The notes: generated from the sequence alone by a model not told the origin. A stretch of DNA of 64,000 nt from an uncultured Paracoccaceae bacterium (GCA_947488175.1 CANKYO010000010.1:1-64000); one strand, 5' to 3'; shown: positions 41,330-51,165, counted from the stretch's first letter. A program made the numbers and translations.

Positions 41330-43195
41330 TTAAACGCAGTCAGGAACCCATTTGTCGAGCTTGGCTTTCTGATCTGGCGTCAGGCCCATCAGCTTTTGCG
41401 TGGTGGGATCGCTCACCAGCATTTCCATCTTCTCAGCTTTTTCGGCCTTCTTGAGCTTGGCGAAGCCAGCGACGCGGTCGTCACGGGCATCGCAATCAAG
41501 GAAATCACACATCAGATCAATGAGATAGGTTGCCGAAACCCGCGCAAAGAAGTTCTCTGCGGTCGGGGTCCAATGCTTGCGGATATCTGCGCCTGCTTCG
41601 TCCGCGATCAAATTGAAGAATGCGGGATCGCCAGCTTGATAGGGCAAGGTGCGCGTGATCGCCTCAGTGATCTTGGCGTTACGAGCCTTCTTGCCGCTCT
41701 CACGGAAGGTGACAAACGCTAAAGAGAGATCCTCTACACGCTTTCCTTGCTGCCAGTATTCACTCGCGTCCATCCCGTGATCCAAACGCGGCTCGCGCGA
41801 GAAGCCATCTTCAACGCTTGGCGCATTGGTCGGGCGGTTTAGTCGGATGCCAAAGACGCTCTCGAAACTGCCTGAGACGTCCGATAGACCAAAACCCAAC
41901 AGGTCCAACACAAGTTCTGGCTTCGCCAGCAGGGCAGCTTGGACCGACGCAAGTCGGATCGCCTGCATGTCGGTGGTGAGTTTCTGCGAGTAGGGGGATT
42001 TCGGCGTATCCGTTTTTGACGTTTGCGGCGCTTGCAGAACGCCTGCTTCAATGGCTGCTTTTTTGTCTTCGGGTCGTACCAAGCCTGCGGTTACTTCCAA
42101 TTTGCCGGAACCATTTACAAGAATGATACAGCCTGCGTGGGCTCTTTGATCTGTAGAATAGTCACCGTCGAGGATGGCCTGCAATGTGGACAGCCGTGCC
42201 TCTCCCGCTTCATCCAGCACACCGCCGTTGGCCAGTTCCGCTAATTCGTCATATTCCTTGGCCTCCGCCCCGGTCAGTTCACCTCCGATTGGGTAAATAC
42301 GGGCCAGTTTCATTTGATCGAGATCATAGTGGTTCAACCAAGCCTCGCTGCGGGTCTCGGCCCATGCCCAACCTTGCGCCTTAATTGGATCAGCACATGC
42401 AGTGTCTAGCTTCTCGGCGAAGAGTTGATCCAGAAGGGCAGGGGAGGCGAGGAAGATCTCTTCAGAAAACAGGTCGCGCGTGACCGCACCGCCCTCGGCC
42501 TCATAGGCGTCGACTCCGACAAACTTAGCGCGGCGGTCGCTAGCCTTGATGGCATCGGGATGCAGCGCGTTCTTGATTGCACTCTCGGAGATGGCTTGTC
42601 CCTTCACTTGGTCCAGAATGCTTAAAGTGAGTGCCTCATCATCAGAGAGCGTGAAAGCCTTGGCGGTCCCAAGACTGATTTCACCATCTGTCAGTGCGTC
42701 CAGGACAGCGGCGGGCAATCCAGCAAGGGCCAGACGCTGATAGACTCGGGCTTCCGTCACCGCGAACGCAAGGGCGATCTCTGGCACGGTGGCCCCGCGC
42801 ATCTTCATGCGCCCGAAGGCGCGGACTTCATCGGCTGGGGTCATATCCTCACGCGCCGCGTTTTCGGCGCTGGCCCAGTCCTCGGCCTCGAGGGCGTCAG
42901 CGGCAAGCTTGACGGGTACAGTCACGAAAGGGTGGTCTTTGGACCGCTTAGCGATCAATTGGATAGCGCGCAGACGGCACCCGCCTGCCACAATCCCAAC
43001 CTTGCCGTCCTCATCCATGAGGCCTGCAAGGTTATGAATGAGGCCAAAGCGCTCAATACTGTCAGCGAGGTTTGCGATATGAGCGTCAGAAACGGTTTTG
43101 CGTGGGTTGAGATCGGAGATGGAGAGCATCTCTAGCGGAATTTGCAGGATCGCGGTGCTGACGTCGTTTGTTTTGATCGATTGTTGCTTGGTCAT
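41330..43195 (-). CDS. ParB/Srx-domain protein, second ParB-like factor
   Basis: A 621-residue protein started at 43195 (MTKQQSIK) behind AAAGGAAC. The N-terminal 150 residues are ParB-like: MLSISDLNPRKTVSDAHIANLADSI, then VAGGCRLRAIQLI (box II) and a helix-turn-helix in TVPEIALAFAVTEARVYQRL. The C-terminal 450 residues are a long extension found in plasmid ParB-like proteins of this size. Those proteins often have NTPase or nuclease activity and are not needed for partition where RepB is present. It is set apart from repABC and followed by its own terminator. Its function is open: stabilisation, gene regulation or conjugation. Confidence 0.75.
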   Translation of the reverse strand: MTKQQSIKTNDVSTAILQIPLEMLSISDLNPRKTVSDAHIANLADSIERFGLIHNLAGLMDEDGKVGIVAGGCRLRAIQLIAKRSKDHPFVTVPVKLAADALEAEDWASAENAAREDMTPADEVRAFGRMKMRGATVPEIALAFAVTEARVYQRLALAGLPAAVLDALTDGEISLGTAKAFTLSDDEALTLSILDQVKGQAISESAIKNALHPDAIKASDRRAKFVGVDAYEAEGGAVTRDLFSEEIFLASPALLDQLFAEKLDTACADPIKAQGWAWAETRSEAWLNHYDLDQMKLARIYPIGGELTGAEAKEYDELAELANGGVLDEAGEARLSTLQAILDGDYSTDQRAHAGCIILVNGSGKLEVTAGLVRPEDKKAAIEAGVLQAPQTSKTDTPKSPYSQKLTTDMQAIRLASVQAALLAKPELVLDLLGFGLSDVSGSFESVFGIRLNRPTNAPSVEDGFSREPRLDHGMDASEYWQQGKRVEDLSLAFVTFRESGKKARNAKITEAITRTLPYQAGDPAFFNLIADEAGADIRKHWTPTAENFFARVSATYLIDLMCDFLDCDARDDRVAGFAKLKKAEKAEKMEMLVSDPTTQKLMGLTPDQKAKLDKWVPDCV

Positions 43196-43615
43196 TGTTC
43201 TGTTCCTTTCAAAGACTATCATGACTGCTCAGAACGCCTCTGAGGGCGTCGAGCGACTTGTTTTGTTGGAAAGCGTTTGGGAACGGAGTCTAAGCATCTG
43301 ACCGCCTTGCCTCCGACCGGTCGGCAGGAGTCCCCTTTCCGACCCCTTTAGGGATCGTGGAACGGCGCAGCCGTCTTTTCTCTTTTCTGGAATGTGCCAA
43401 GCTGGGTCAGAGGGGCAGGGGAGGGGGCCGGGCGGTTCGCGGCTAGCAATTGAACTGTTAGATCGTCTCCCGCGACGCAATGAAGGTCATGACCGCGCAG
43501 TTGTAGGACGATCGACAGTGTTTCCGAGGCTTATGAGAAAGAAGACTTGACGCGGCTCAAAGAGACCCAAATGTCTCAACACCAAAGGATCGTCGCGTTC
43601 CGCGCCTCGTCCGGT
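43196..43615. other. Upstream region of the ParB-like gene, no gene seen
   Basis: This 420-bp stretch has no credible frame. It should carry the promoter of the ParB-like gene at its left end. I see no repeats or RNA signature. Confidence 0.4.
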
Positions 43616-44041
43616 CTACCCGATGGAGCGAATGGCCGGATGCCTCGCCGAGAGATGTTCCGGTGGCCCGACTTGGCGATAAAAATTTGATCGATCAGAT
43701 GCCTTCAGCAGGAATGTTGCCTGAAACACTGGCAAGCAGAATAACCTCAGTTTTCCCTTAGTGCCGAAGAAATTGATTTCACCAACTATGAATTCAGTAT
43801 TTTGCGTCTTGTAGTTTGTCACAACTGATACCTCATGAGTACTTTCTCCGAGGTCTTCGTAGAACGAAAGATCAACGTTCTGTCCGTGTAGCGGATAGAC
43901 ATGTAACCAAAGCAGTGCTGCACCGTCGTTCGTTTCTAAGACTGATCCTGCTTTGGTCGTGAGCCTGCCATCGGTGGACGAAAGAGAGGCGCGGCCCACC
44001 AATCTCATTGAGGCGTTCGGTATCATTGGTTCATCCATCAC
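43616..44041 (-). CDS. Hypothetical protein
   Basis: A 141-residue frame without known motifs. Its centre (HGQNVDLSFYEDLGESTHEVSVV, then NTEFIVGEINFFGTKGKLRLF) looks like alternating beta strands, so a small beta-barrel or PilZ-like fold is conceivable. There is no signal peptide or membrane segment. It stands alone between the ParB-like gene and the membrane protein, which is read the other way. I cannot exclude a chance frame. Confidence 0.4.
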   Translation of the reverse strand: MMDEPMIPNASMRLVGRASLSSTDGRLTTKAGSVLETNDGAALLWLHVYPLHGQNVDLSFYEDLGESTHEVSVVTNYKTQNTEFIVGEINFFGTKGKLRLFCLPVFQATFLLKASDRSNFYRQVGPPEHLSARHPAIRSIG

Positions 44042-44185
44042 AAGCTGTCCCCCGATTTGTTGGCTGGTGACCGAGAATTCAGATCTGTAAGTGCCTAAAC
44101 AACTTGAACCGGCCCAGCTATTTTCGTGTGTGTTGAAGCGATAAAGTTGCGATGATTAAGCTGTTTCCCACCAACACGGCACCGT

Positions 44186-45922
44186 TTGAATCGTTCTGAA
44201 GAACTCCTGGTTGATCACCTCACTTTAATTCTTAATATCCGGAGGTTGAAACTATCAACTGGACTTAGTCACGAACACAGGCGAAATCGGACGAACACCA
44301 ACGAACCAGAAACGTTTAGACATTTGATTAAGCGCGGTAAATTTTATGCGCCCCCGCCCAGTGACGGCAGAGACGTTAGGCAACTCTTTGCATATGCGGT
44401 CGAGAAGGGACTTGGACAACCTGTAGACGAAGAAGGTGTGCCCAGTGGTCAATGGACGCCTGAAACGCTGGCAGAAGCTATATCGAAGATTGACCACCCC
44501 GACGCTCATGTTGATCTTCGAACGGTTCAGTATTGGTTCCAGATGAGCAACCAACGGAACATCAGCTCTACTAATTGTCGTTGGTTGGCGAGGATCTTCG
44601 GTTGTGGTGAAGCGGACGCAGTTTCAGACTGGCAGTCTGCTCTTCTTGCCGCCCGAAGGCTGTTTCTGGAAATTCGTGCTCACGAACAGCCGTTAACGAC
44701 CGGACAGGTCGACGATGAAGACGAATCTCCAAACGCTGCGTTGAACTACCCGACGGCGCAGGATGCGCAGGAGCGCAAGAGTCTCAGCATCGAAATACAA
44801 ACGATGGCGATGTTCAGCAGTGAAAGGGCGCTCACATTACCGCTGGTGGTGTTTGCGGGAGCTTGTTCACTCGCATTGATCGCTTTGGGGCTGAACATCC
44901 ACAGCGTCATCTATGAACAGGACAACGGGATTCTTAAGCAGGTTGGGTTTCTGTGGGCACCCAATTGGACAGTCGTTTTTCTTGCCGTACTCCCCACATT
45001 CTTGGCCCATCTGATTGAGTTGCTTCGTTCTTGGAGAGAAGAATTGCGACCGCAGTTGTTATTGGTTTTGGCCGCACCACGGGATGTTCAATCATGGGGC
45101 CAAAGGGTTGTTGAAGCGAGACAGTCGTTCTTGGTCGTCTTCTTCGTCACTGTGATTATTGCTTCCGGATACAATTGGGTTGTAACTCATCTTACGCCTT
45201 TACTCGATGGTGATCCGGGTCGATGGCCGATTGACTGGGGTCGTATTGCCATCGTCCGCCCAGAAATCGTGTCGATCCCAGCGGCAATCGCATTTAGTGG
45301 CCTCGTCTTCGTTTACAACGGGTTCACCGCCTATTTGTTCTTCACCGGCCACGTGTTTCTTCTATTATTGAAGAACGACTTTTCTCGTATCGTGAAAGGG
45401 CTCAATCGCGACGATGCTCAGACCAATGCGGCTAGTATCGAAATGATCGCCGTGACCTTGATGGATGGTATCTTCAGATGCAATGCTCTGGGTATCGTCA
45501 TCACAATCATGATGAAGCTCCAAAGCGACTTCTTGCTGTCGAGTAACACGAACATTGTTGATTGGCTTCGCGCCGACATCTTGATGACATTCGGACAAGA
45601 AGTGACAGTTGTAAGAGATCCAATAACGCGAGCTATACCGCCAGGGTCCCTCTATAGCTTCTTGTGTGTCCTAGCGATAGTAGGGACCTTTGTGCTTTGT
45701 CAGGCCAAGATTAGACATGAACTGAGCCGGATAGGTCTTGGATGGTCAGGAAGATGGAAGTCACCTTGGACGAGCATGAATAGTTCGATGCTCTTTTTGG
45801 TTCTGAGTTACTTTAGCATCGGTGTTGTTCCCGGTTTCTCAGTCTTAGTTCTCTTATCATTGTTGTTAACGGTTTATCTGGTGAGCAAACCGCTAAAATA
45901 CGTACCAATGTCCGTCGCATAG
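44186..45922 (+). CDS. Multi-spanning membrane protein with a cytoplasmic N-terminal domain
   Basis: Up to 578 residues; the N-terminus is uncertain because only a TTG at 44186 is available and no good ribosome site precedes it. The conserved part starts near RDVRQLFAYAVEKGLG. Residues 45-160 form a soluble domain with a repressor-like helix set (LRTVQYWFQMSNQRNISSTN and WLARIFGCGEADAVSDWQ). From residue 215 there are about seven membrane segments (for example LPLVVFAGACSLALIAL, and the C-terminal pair near SMLFLVLSYFS). I recall the N-terminal type from Rhodobacteraceae putative transporters but cannot name a function. An alpha/beta hydrolase follows 11 bp downstream, probably in the same operon. 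Confidence 0.65.
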   Translation: MNRSEELLVDHLTLILNIRRLKLSTGLSHEHRRNRTNTNEPETFRHLIKRGKFYAPPPSDGRDVRQLFAYAVEKGLGQPVDEEGVPSGQWTPETLAEAISKIDHPDAHVDLRTVQYWFQMSNQRNISSTNCRWLARIFGCGEADAVSDWQSALLAARRLFLEIRAHEQPLTTGQVDDEDESPNAALNYPTAQDAQERKSLSIEIQTMAMFSSERALTLPLVVFAGACSLALIALGLNIHSVIYEQDNGILKQVGFLWAPNWTVVFLAVLPTFLAHLIELLRSWREELRPQLLLVLAAPRDVQSWGQRVVEARQSFLVVFFVTVIIASGYNWVVTHLTPLLDGDPGRWPIDWGRIAIVRPEIVSIPAAIAFSGLVFVYNGFTAYLFFTGHVFLLLLKNDFSRIVKGLNRDDAQTNAASIEMIAVTLMDGIFRCNALGIVITIMMKLQSDFLLSSNTNIVDWLRADILMTFGQEVTVVRDPITRAIPPGSLYSFLCVLAIVGTFVLCQAKIRHELSRIGLGWSGRWKSPWTSMNSSMLFLVLSYFSIGVVPGFSVLVLLSLLLTVYLVSKPLKYVPMSVA

Positions 45923-45933
45923 AGGATTTTTCA

Positions 45934-46878
45934 ATGGAGACAGCGCCGTTTTTCCCGAAGGTCGCAGAAGGACCTCAAGATGTTCAAGCATATTGGACGA
46001 AAGCGGATGACGGCGTTCGTATCCGGGTTGCGCACTGGCGCAATGCTGCGCGACCCAAAGGGACGATTTTCATATTGCAAGGAAGAACCGAGAATATCGA
46101 AAAGTATGGCCGCGCAGTCGAGCAATTTCAAAAAGAGGGATATGATGCTTTTGCGATTGATTGGCGTGGTCAAGGGCTTTCAGATCGTCTTACTGATGAC
46201 CGCATGATGGGCCATGTTGGCCAGTACCGGGATTACCAGAAAGACTTGGCAGCATTCATGAAGGTTGCCCGAGAACTGAGTCTTCCCAAACCGTGGTTTC
46301 TCTTTGGTCATTCCTTAGGCGCATGTGTCGGGTTGCAGTCATTGATTGATGGTTTGCCGGTCAACGCGAGCGCCTTTTCAGCGCCGCTATGGGACATCAA
46401 CCTCCCTTCCCTTCAAAAGATCGCGGCATGGCCTTTCTCATGGGCTGCACAAGCGATTGGAAAAGGTGCAACCTACTCACCTGGCACACGTGGCGAAAGC
46501 TATGTACTTACCACGGAATTCTCCGCGAACAGACTGACACATGACCCGGACATGTACCGTTACTATCAGAGCGTTTCGGAGAACCTAGTTGATCAACAGA
46601 TAGGGGGTCCTAGTTTGGGATGGCTGTTTCAAACCCTGAAGGAAACGAGCCGCCTTTCAAAACTCCCGTCACCCCATACGCCCTGTATCACATTCTGCGG
46701 GGCTGAAGACACCATTGTAGCTATCCCGGCGGTTGAGCAACGCATGAGGCATTGGAAAAACGGTTCCTTCGAGCTTGTTCCAAATGCCCGACACGATGTT
46801 TTGTATGAGAGTGCGCCGACTCGAGAACATGTTTTTAGGTCAATTTTGGCACATTTCGACGAATTTAGCCGAAGATAA
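45934..46878 (+). CDS. Alpha/beta hydrolase (lysophospholipase/monoacylglycerol-lipase-like)
   Basis: A 314-residue serine hydrolase of the PldB/monoglyceride-lipase group. The nucleophile elbow GHSLGA lies near residue 128, the oxyanion segment in TIFILQGRTENIEKYG, and the N-terminal WRGQGLSDR is the family signature. The acid and histidine of the triad are likely in CGAEDTIV and NARHDVLYES. It has no signal peptide. An RBS AGAGGA precedes the ATG, which is 11 bp from the membrane protein stop, so the two are likely co-transcribed. Substrate: an acyl ester of a lysophospholipid or monoacylglycerol, not specified by sequence. Confidence 0.85.
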   Translation: METAPFFPKVAEGPQDVQAYWTKADDGVRIRVAHWRNAARPKGTIFILQGRTENIEKYGRAVEQFQKEGYDAFAIDWRGQGLSDRLTDDRMMGHVGQYRDYQKDLAAFMKVARELSLPKPWFLFGHSLGACVGLQSLIDGLPVNASAFSAPLWDINLPSLQKIAAWPFSWAAQAIGKGATYSPGTRGESYVLTTEFSANRLTHDPDMYRYYQSVSENLVDQQIGGPSLGWLFQTLKETSRLSKLPSPHTPCITFCGAEDTIVAIPAVEQRMRHWKNGSFELVPNARHDVLYESAPTREHVFRSILAHFDEFSRR

Positions 46879-47249
46879 ACTTTGCTTCAACCGATGTTGC
46901 ATTCGATGTTTGAGCTGTTGAGGCCCGCTCAAACTGCAGCCGCAAAATTCCAAAATGACAGTCTCAATATGAGCGTCCCGGCTGACTGTAACATATGGGG
47001 CTTGTTCCGGTGACGGGCATGATCGCACTTTAACGAAACCAGCCGTTCGTTCGACGCGTAGCGAAAGAGGAAGAGGAGCCCAACCCGGTCATTGTGATAT
47101 CATGCTGCATGCGCTCGCAGCGTGAAAATCGCCGCACCTGCTCAGATGGTGGCGCTGCGTGGCGGCGAAGATACCTGCCATTCGTTGGCAGCGCAGCGAC
47201 TATTTTGAGGGCAACTCACAGGTCGCGGACTGAAGCGGACGTTTGCGGC
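46879..47249. other. Non-coding or decayed DNA before the integrase relic
   Basis: No credible gene. The right part runs into the frameshifted integrase without a clear N-terminal domain, so it may contain heavily decayed integrase or insertion-sequence DNA. Confidence 0.4.
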
Positions 47250-47788
47250 AGATGCGTCAAGGTCAGCTTTGTTCTGAACAAGATTGAGAACGTTACTATG
47301 AGTCCAATGTTCAACGTCGCTATTGATAGCAAACTGCGCGGCTGCGATCTGGTCAAGCTTGCCGTGATGGATCTTGTGAAGCATGATCGTGTTCGAGAGC
47401 GTGTTTCGGTGATCCAGAGCAAGACCCAGCGACCAGTTCATTTGAACTGACGGAAAACACGCGACAGACCGTGTTGGCTTGGGTCAAGTCGCCAGAGATG
47501 TTGGCGTGCAGGTTCATGTTCCCAAGTCGGTTTCATGACCGCCCGCACGTTTCAACCCGACAGTATGGACGGCTTGTTCGCGACTGGGTGACTTCGATTG
47601 GCCTGGAACCGAGCGGCCACGGCACGCATTCGCTCCGTCGTACGAAGGCAGCAGAGATCTACCGAAAGACAGGTAACTTCCGCGCGGTGCAATTGTTGCT
47701 CGGTCACACCAAGGTCGACAGTACTGTGCGCTACCTTGGCGTTGAACTCGAAGACGCTCTGAGCATTGCTGAACGGATCGACATCTAA
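47250..47788 (+). pseudogene. Frameshifted and truncated tyrosine recombinase
   Basis: The family sequence starts within MFNVAIDSKLRGCDLVKL (near 47307), continues to KTQRPVHLN* at 47450, and resumes one base out of phase as FELTENTRQTVLAWV and FPSRFHDRPHVSTRQY. A single base missing near 47438 explains the break (CATTTG where CAATTTG would restore the frame). The catalytic HxxR (HSLRRTKA), His (GHTKVDST) and Tyr (VRYLGV) survive downstream. The N-terminal half is absent. It is a dead copy of a common alphaproteobacterial site-specific integrase. Confidence 0.8.
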
Positions 47789-48017
47789 GCCATCTTGGCG
47801 AACGGTCCTGCCGTTCGCCATACCAAAGCAGTTGTCCGTCCCTAGTCCGGCGTTGGATCATTCCTAGCCCAAGATACGAGATGCAGCAATATGCACCAGC
47901 GGCTGAAAACCGGTGCGAAGCGGTCATTCGACGAAGTTACCTAAGGGCGTCCAGTGATGGACTGGACGAGTTTATCCTACATTTCAATATTGTAGGTGAT
48001 GTTGTGTGCACTATGCA

Positions 48018-49013
48018 TTAAGTAGCGTTCATGTAAGCCCTGGGCGACTTTCCTAGCCACCTTCGAAACGCCCTGCTAAATGCTGCGACATCAGCATAAC
48101 CCAGATCAAAGGCCAGATTTGTGATCGACTGTTGCTCTTCATACAAACGTTGCTCAGCAAATTCCATCCTGGCTCTGCCAACAACTTCAGAGAAATTGTG
48201 GCCCTCCTTCCGGAGTCGGCGCTGCAGTGTTCTCGTACTCATTCCCATTTCTCGCGCAATGCTATCCAATGAAGGTAGTCCGATTTCGATCTTGTTGGTA
48301 ATTATTTGACTAACCTCCGCGGCAGTGGATTGCCCTTCGGGCCAGTCTTTGGCCCCGAGGACGACTAATTCCTCCAATACTTTGCACAGTTCTGGATCTT
48401 GTTGCCCAGTCGTCGCATTTGCCTGTTCGATGTCGACGGTAAAGCCGTCGAATGGCTGGCTGAATGCGATATTTGGACCGAATGCAGTCACCAATGCATC
48501 CATTTTGGCGGGCGGTTTGCGACGCAGATGTACACGTGTAGGTTGCCAATCCGTGTCATGAAATCGCGCCAAGCATGACAGAAGCAACGCTAGCTCTGCA
48601 TCAAGCAAGTGGCGCGTTTCCCCAAGGTCGATCGCGGTGTAGCGTAGCTCGCAGGTGCGGACGCCATGGCTTGCTGAGACCTCGAAATGTGTGGCCTGCT
48701 GGAAGTGCCTGACAAAACTGGAAAAGAAATTCAGGGTGTCGTCGGTGCTGCTGGCGTAAGCCAGCCGCATTCCAAATGATCCCAATGAGCGCGCTGAGAC
48801 GGTTGTCCCAAATTTTAGGCCAAAGTCGGTTTGGTTTGTACGGTGTGCTGTCTCTTTGAGAACGCGCACAAGCTGCTTCAATGGCATTGCGCCGGTGCCA
48901 TGCGGCTCAGTACACCTCGTCGAAGATGCACTGGTTGGTTCCAAACCGAGTTTCGACAAGACATCCGGTATCGCGAGCGCCACATACGACTGGACAAGTG
49001 GCGTGGGCATCAA
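48018..49013 (-). CDS. AraC-family regulator (OruR-like)
   Basis: A 331-residue regulator. The N-terminal arabinose-type or OruR-type sensing domain (about 20-200, with LGSFGMRLAYASSTDDTLNFF) is followed by the AraC DNA-binding domain with two helix-turn-helix units: SLDSIAREMGMSTRTLQRRL and ITNLAFDLGYADVAAFSRAF. It shares length and layout with the protein at 59938. It is divergent from the TPR regulator at 49534 across a 520-bp gap. Ligand and targets are unknown. Confidence 0.85.
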   Translation of the reverse strand: MMPTPLVQSYVALAIPDVLSKLGLEPTSASSTRCTEPHGTGAMPLKQLVRVLKETAHRTNQTDFGLKFGTTVSARSLGSFGMRLAYASSTDDTLNFFSSFVRHFQQATHFEVSASHGVRTCELRYTAIDLGETRHLLDAELALLLSCLARFHDTDWQPTRVHLRRKPPAKMDALVTAFGPNIAFSQPFDGFTVDIEQANATTGQQDPELCKVLEELVVLGAKDWPEGQSTAAEVSQIITNKIEIGLPSLDSIAREMGMSTRTLQRRLRKEGHNFSEVVGRARMEFAEQRLYEEQQSITNLAFDLGYADVAAFSRAFRRWLGKSPRAYMNAT

Positions 49014-49533
49014 CCGGTCCTTTTCGTCGTATGAGGAAGGTGGCGTTGGTCCAATAGCACGGGCATCACGCTGTGATCTGGCGGGTCAGAAATGTTTACA
49101 TAACAACGCACTAGTTCGCCTTGACGCTATCTGGAGCACGGCGCCGGTACAACGTTATTAACCGTCATTAACGTTCTTCGTGCTCATTTTTCAGATGTAG
49201 GTGGACCGACGCAAAACTACATGTTGTGGCATTTTTTGAGGATCAATTGGCATATAGGGGTGTCACATTCTGGAACCGTATCGACCGAAGGTCGTGTTCA
49301 TTGCTCGGCAAAGATGCCGTTACTGCGGTTTCCCATGCTTCTTAGCTGCCATTAACCATTTATTAACCGAATCGTTTTCTTGGCTCGGCAAAGCATTGAC
49401 GTGCTCGGCAATCGCTCTATTTTTACGGTGTTAACAAGGGAAAGTTCGATAGCGCATCGTGTCGGCGTGAGTGTTGGTCGTCTGTAGGGCCAGGCTGCTT
49501 GAAGAAATACATCGAGGAACACGCAAAAAGTCC
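49014..49533. promoter_or_regulatory. 520-bp divergent promoter region with GCTCGGCA repeats
   Basis: GCTCGGCA occurs at 49303, 49383 and 49403, the first two as GCTCGGCAAAG. The intervals of 80 and 20 bp are multiples of the helical repeat, which fits binding of a regulator on one face of the DNA. The region is A/T-rich near ATTAACC motifs. No gene was seen. Confidence 0.45.
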
Positions 49534-51120
49534 ATGACTGCAACTACTTCTCCATCCAAACCTGAAGTCCGGATGCAATTAGACAAAGTCTGCCGCAGTA
49601 CGGTGTTCAACGAAGCAAACCGGTTGTGTGATTTCTTACGGTACATAGCGAACGAAGCCACCGCCGGACGCGGAAAACAAGTAAATGCGTCTTCCATCGC
49701 GATAGATGTTTTCAAGAAGGGCGCCGATTTTGACGCAAATTCGCAAAGCCTTGTCAGGGTTCAAGCAGGGCAACTTCGTCTACGGCTTGCGAAATACTAC
49801 TCCGATTTAGCCAAGGATGATGAGGTGCTTATCGAGGTACCAAAGGGGCGATACGCGCCGGTCTTCTCTTATGTGCGTGGTGCGCTTGTCGGGCAAACCA
49901 AGGCGGCTAAAAAGGCAAGCGATGTGTTTCGGCTCTCTGTGTTGGTCTTGCCGCCCAATAACCTGAGCGGCAACGCCGATTTTGATCTTACATGTTTGGG
50001 CTTTTCAGAAGAAATCGTAACGGCTTTAACGAAGTTTCCGGAGCTTCGGACACTTTCGGTATCAAGTATCTGGGAAGAAAGCCCCAGTGTCGAGAGTTTG
50101 AGCAGTGAAGATGCGGACTATGCCTTGCGGGGCAGTTTGCGTGCGCAGGGCCATCACCTTCGTCTCGTTTTCCATCTGATTTCTCTGAAGGACCGGACAC
50201 AGATATGGTCATCTGAGTATGAGGCGGATGGATCTATCCAGGATATGTTTTCCGTACAATCCTCGATCGCGCGCGCGGTTGTCTTTGCGCTGACATGTCC
50301 GACTGAACCCCTGATTTCGGGTGGCCCGAGTGTTATTGGGGATGACCCGGATCAGAGTACCCAAGCATACCATGCAGTTCTCGACGCATATGAATACCAC
50401 CATCATCCGTCACGCGAGCGGCACGGTATTGTGAAAGAAAAGCTTCTGGTCGCGCTGAAGAAAACCCCCAGCTATCCCGAGGTCAGGTCAATGCTGGCCA
50501 TGATCTATCTTAATGAACATCGCTACGGCTATCTCTCAGGTCCTGTCAGCCCTGACCCTTTGGCACGAGCCCTACTTGAGGCTCAGGAGGCGGTAAATCT
50601 GTCACCGCGAAGCGGGTTGTGCTGGCACTATCTTGCGCAGGTCTATTTTGACCTCAGGGATTTTGGAAAATATCATGCCGCTATCGAAACAAGCCTCTCA
50701 CTTTCAATGCGACATCCTTATGTTTTGGTGGAACAAGGTCATCACCTCTGGATGATGGGTGAGGAGGAACGCGGTCGACAACTTATTGCAGAGGCATTTG
50801 AGGCAAATCCGCGGCCGCCGGGGTGGTATTACTTTGGTTTGGTTCACGACAGTATTTCCTTGGGCCGTTTCGACCTTGCCTTAGAGCAGGTGAGCAAGTT
50901 GAACACGCCAGATTTTTTCTGGGCCAACTTTCTGGCGGCTGTTGTCCATGGCCACTACCATCATACTGAAGCCTCGCGCACTGCGTTGAAGACCCTAGAA
51001 CACCAGCATGCTGACTTTGCAAACCAGGCTGAAACAATTATTGCGCAAGCGGTATTCCCAGAAACGTTCAAGGCAAATGCAATCGCAGGCCTGAACAAGG
51101 CCAAGCAGTTAGCCACTTGA
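49534..51120 (+). CDS. Transcriptional regulator with winged helix, TolB-like and TPR parts
   Basis: A 528-residue protein started at the ATG at 49534. Residues 10-110 form the DNA-binding domain typical of CadC-like/adenylate-cyclase-associated regulators (NRLCDFLRYIANEATAG, then SLVRVQAGQLRLRLAKYY and DDEVLIEVPKGRYAPVF). A TolB-N-like domain follows (FRLSVLVLPPNNLSG, ... YALRGSLRAQGHHLRL), and the C-terminal 230 residues are tetratricopeptide-like repeats. There is no membrane helix, so it is soluble, unlike CadC. It may bind the repeats upstream of its own gene. A potassium channel gene converges on it downstream. Confidence 0.75.
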   Translation: MTATTSPSKPEVRMQLDKVCRSTVFNEANRLCDFLRYIANEATAGRGKQVNASSIAIDVFKKGADFDANSQSLVRVQAGQLRLRLAKYYSDLAKDDEVLIEVPKGRYAPVFSYVRGALVGQTKAAKKASDVFRLSVLVLPPNNLSGNADFDLTCLGFSEEIVTALTKFPELRTLSVSSIWEESPSVESLSSEDADYALRGSLRAQGHHLRLVFHLISLKDRTQIWSSEYEADGSIQDMFSVQSSIARAVVFALTCPTEPLISGGPSVIGDDPDQSTQAYHAVLDAYEYHHHPSRERHGIVKEKLLVALKKTPSYPEVRSMLAMIYLNEHRYGYLSGPVSPDPLARALLEAQEAVNLSPRSGLCWHYLAQVYFDLRDFGKYHAAIETSLSLSMRHPYVLVEQGHHLWMMGEEERGRQLIAEAFEANPRPPGWYYFGLVHDSISLGRFDLALEQVSKLNTPDFFWANFLAAVVHGHYHHTEASRTALKTLEHQHADFANQAETIIAQAVFPETFKANAIAGLNKAKQLAT

Positions 51121-51165
51121 ATTTTGGACTGAAACCCGGTGGCCTAGGATGCCTATCTACAGGCC

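Noticed and set aside
49303..49410. CRISPR-like array from the GCTCGGCA repeats
   Set aside because: The repeats are 8-11 bp at unequal spacing, with no cas genes in the window.
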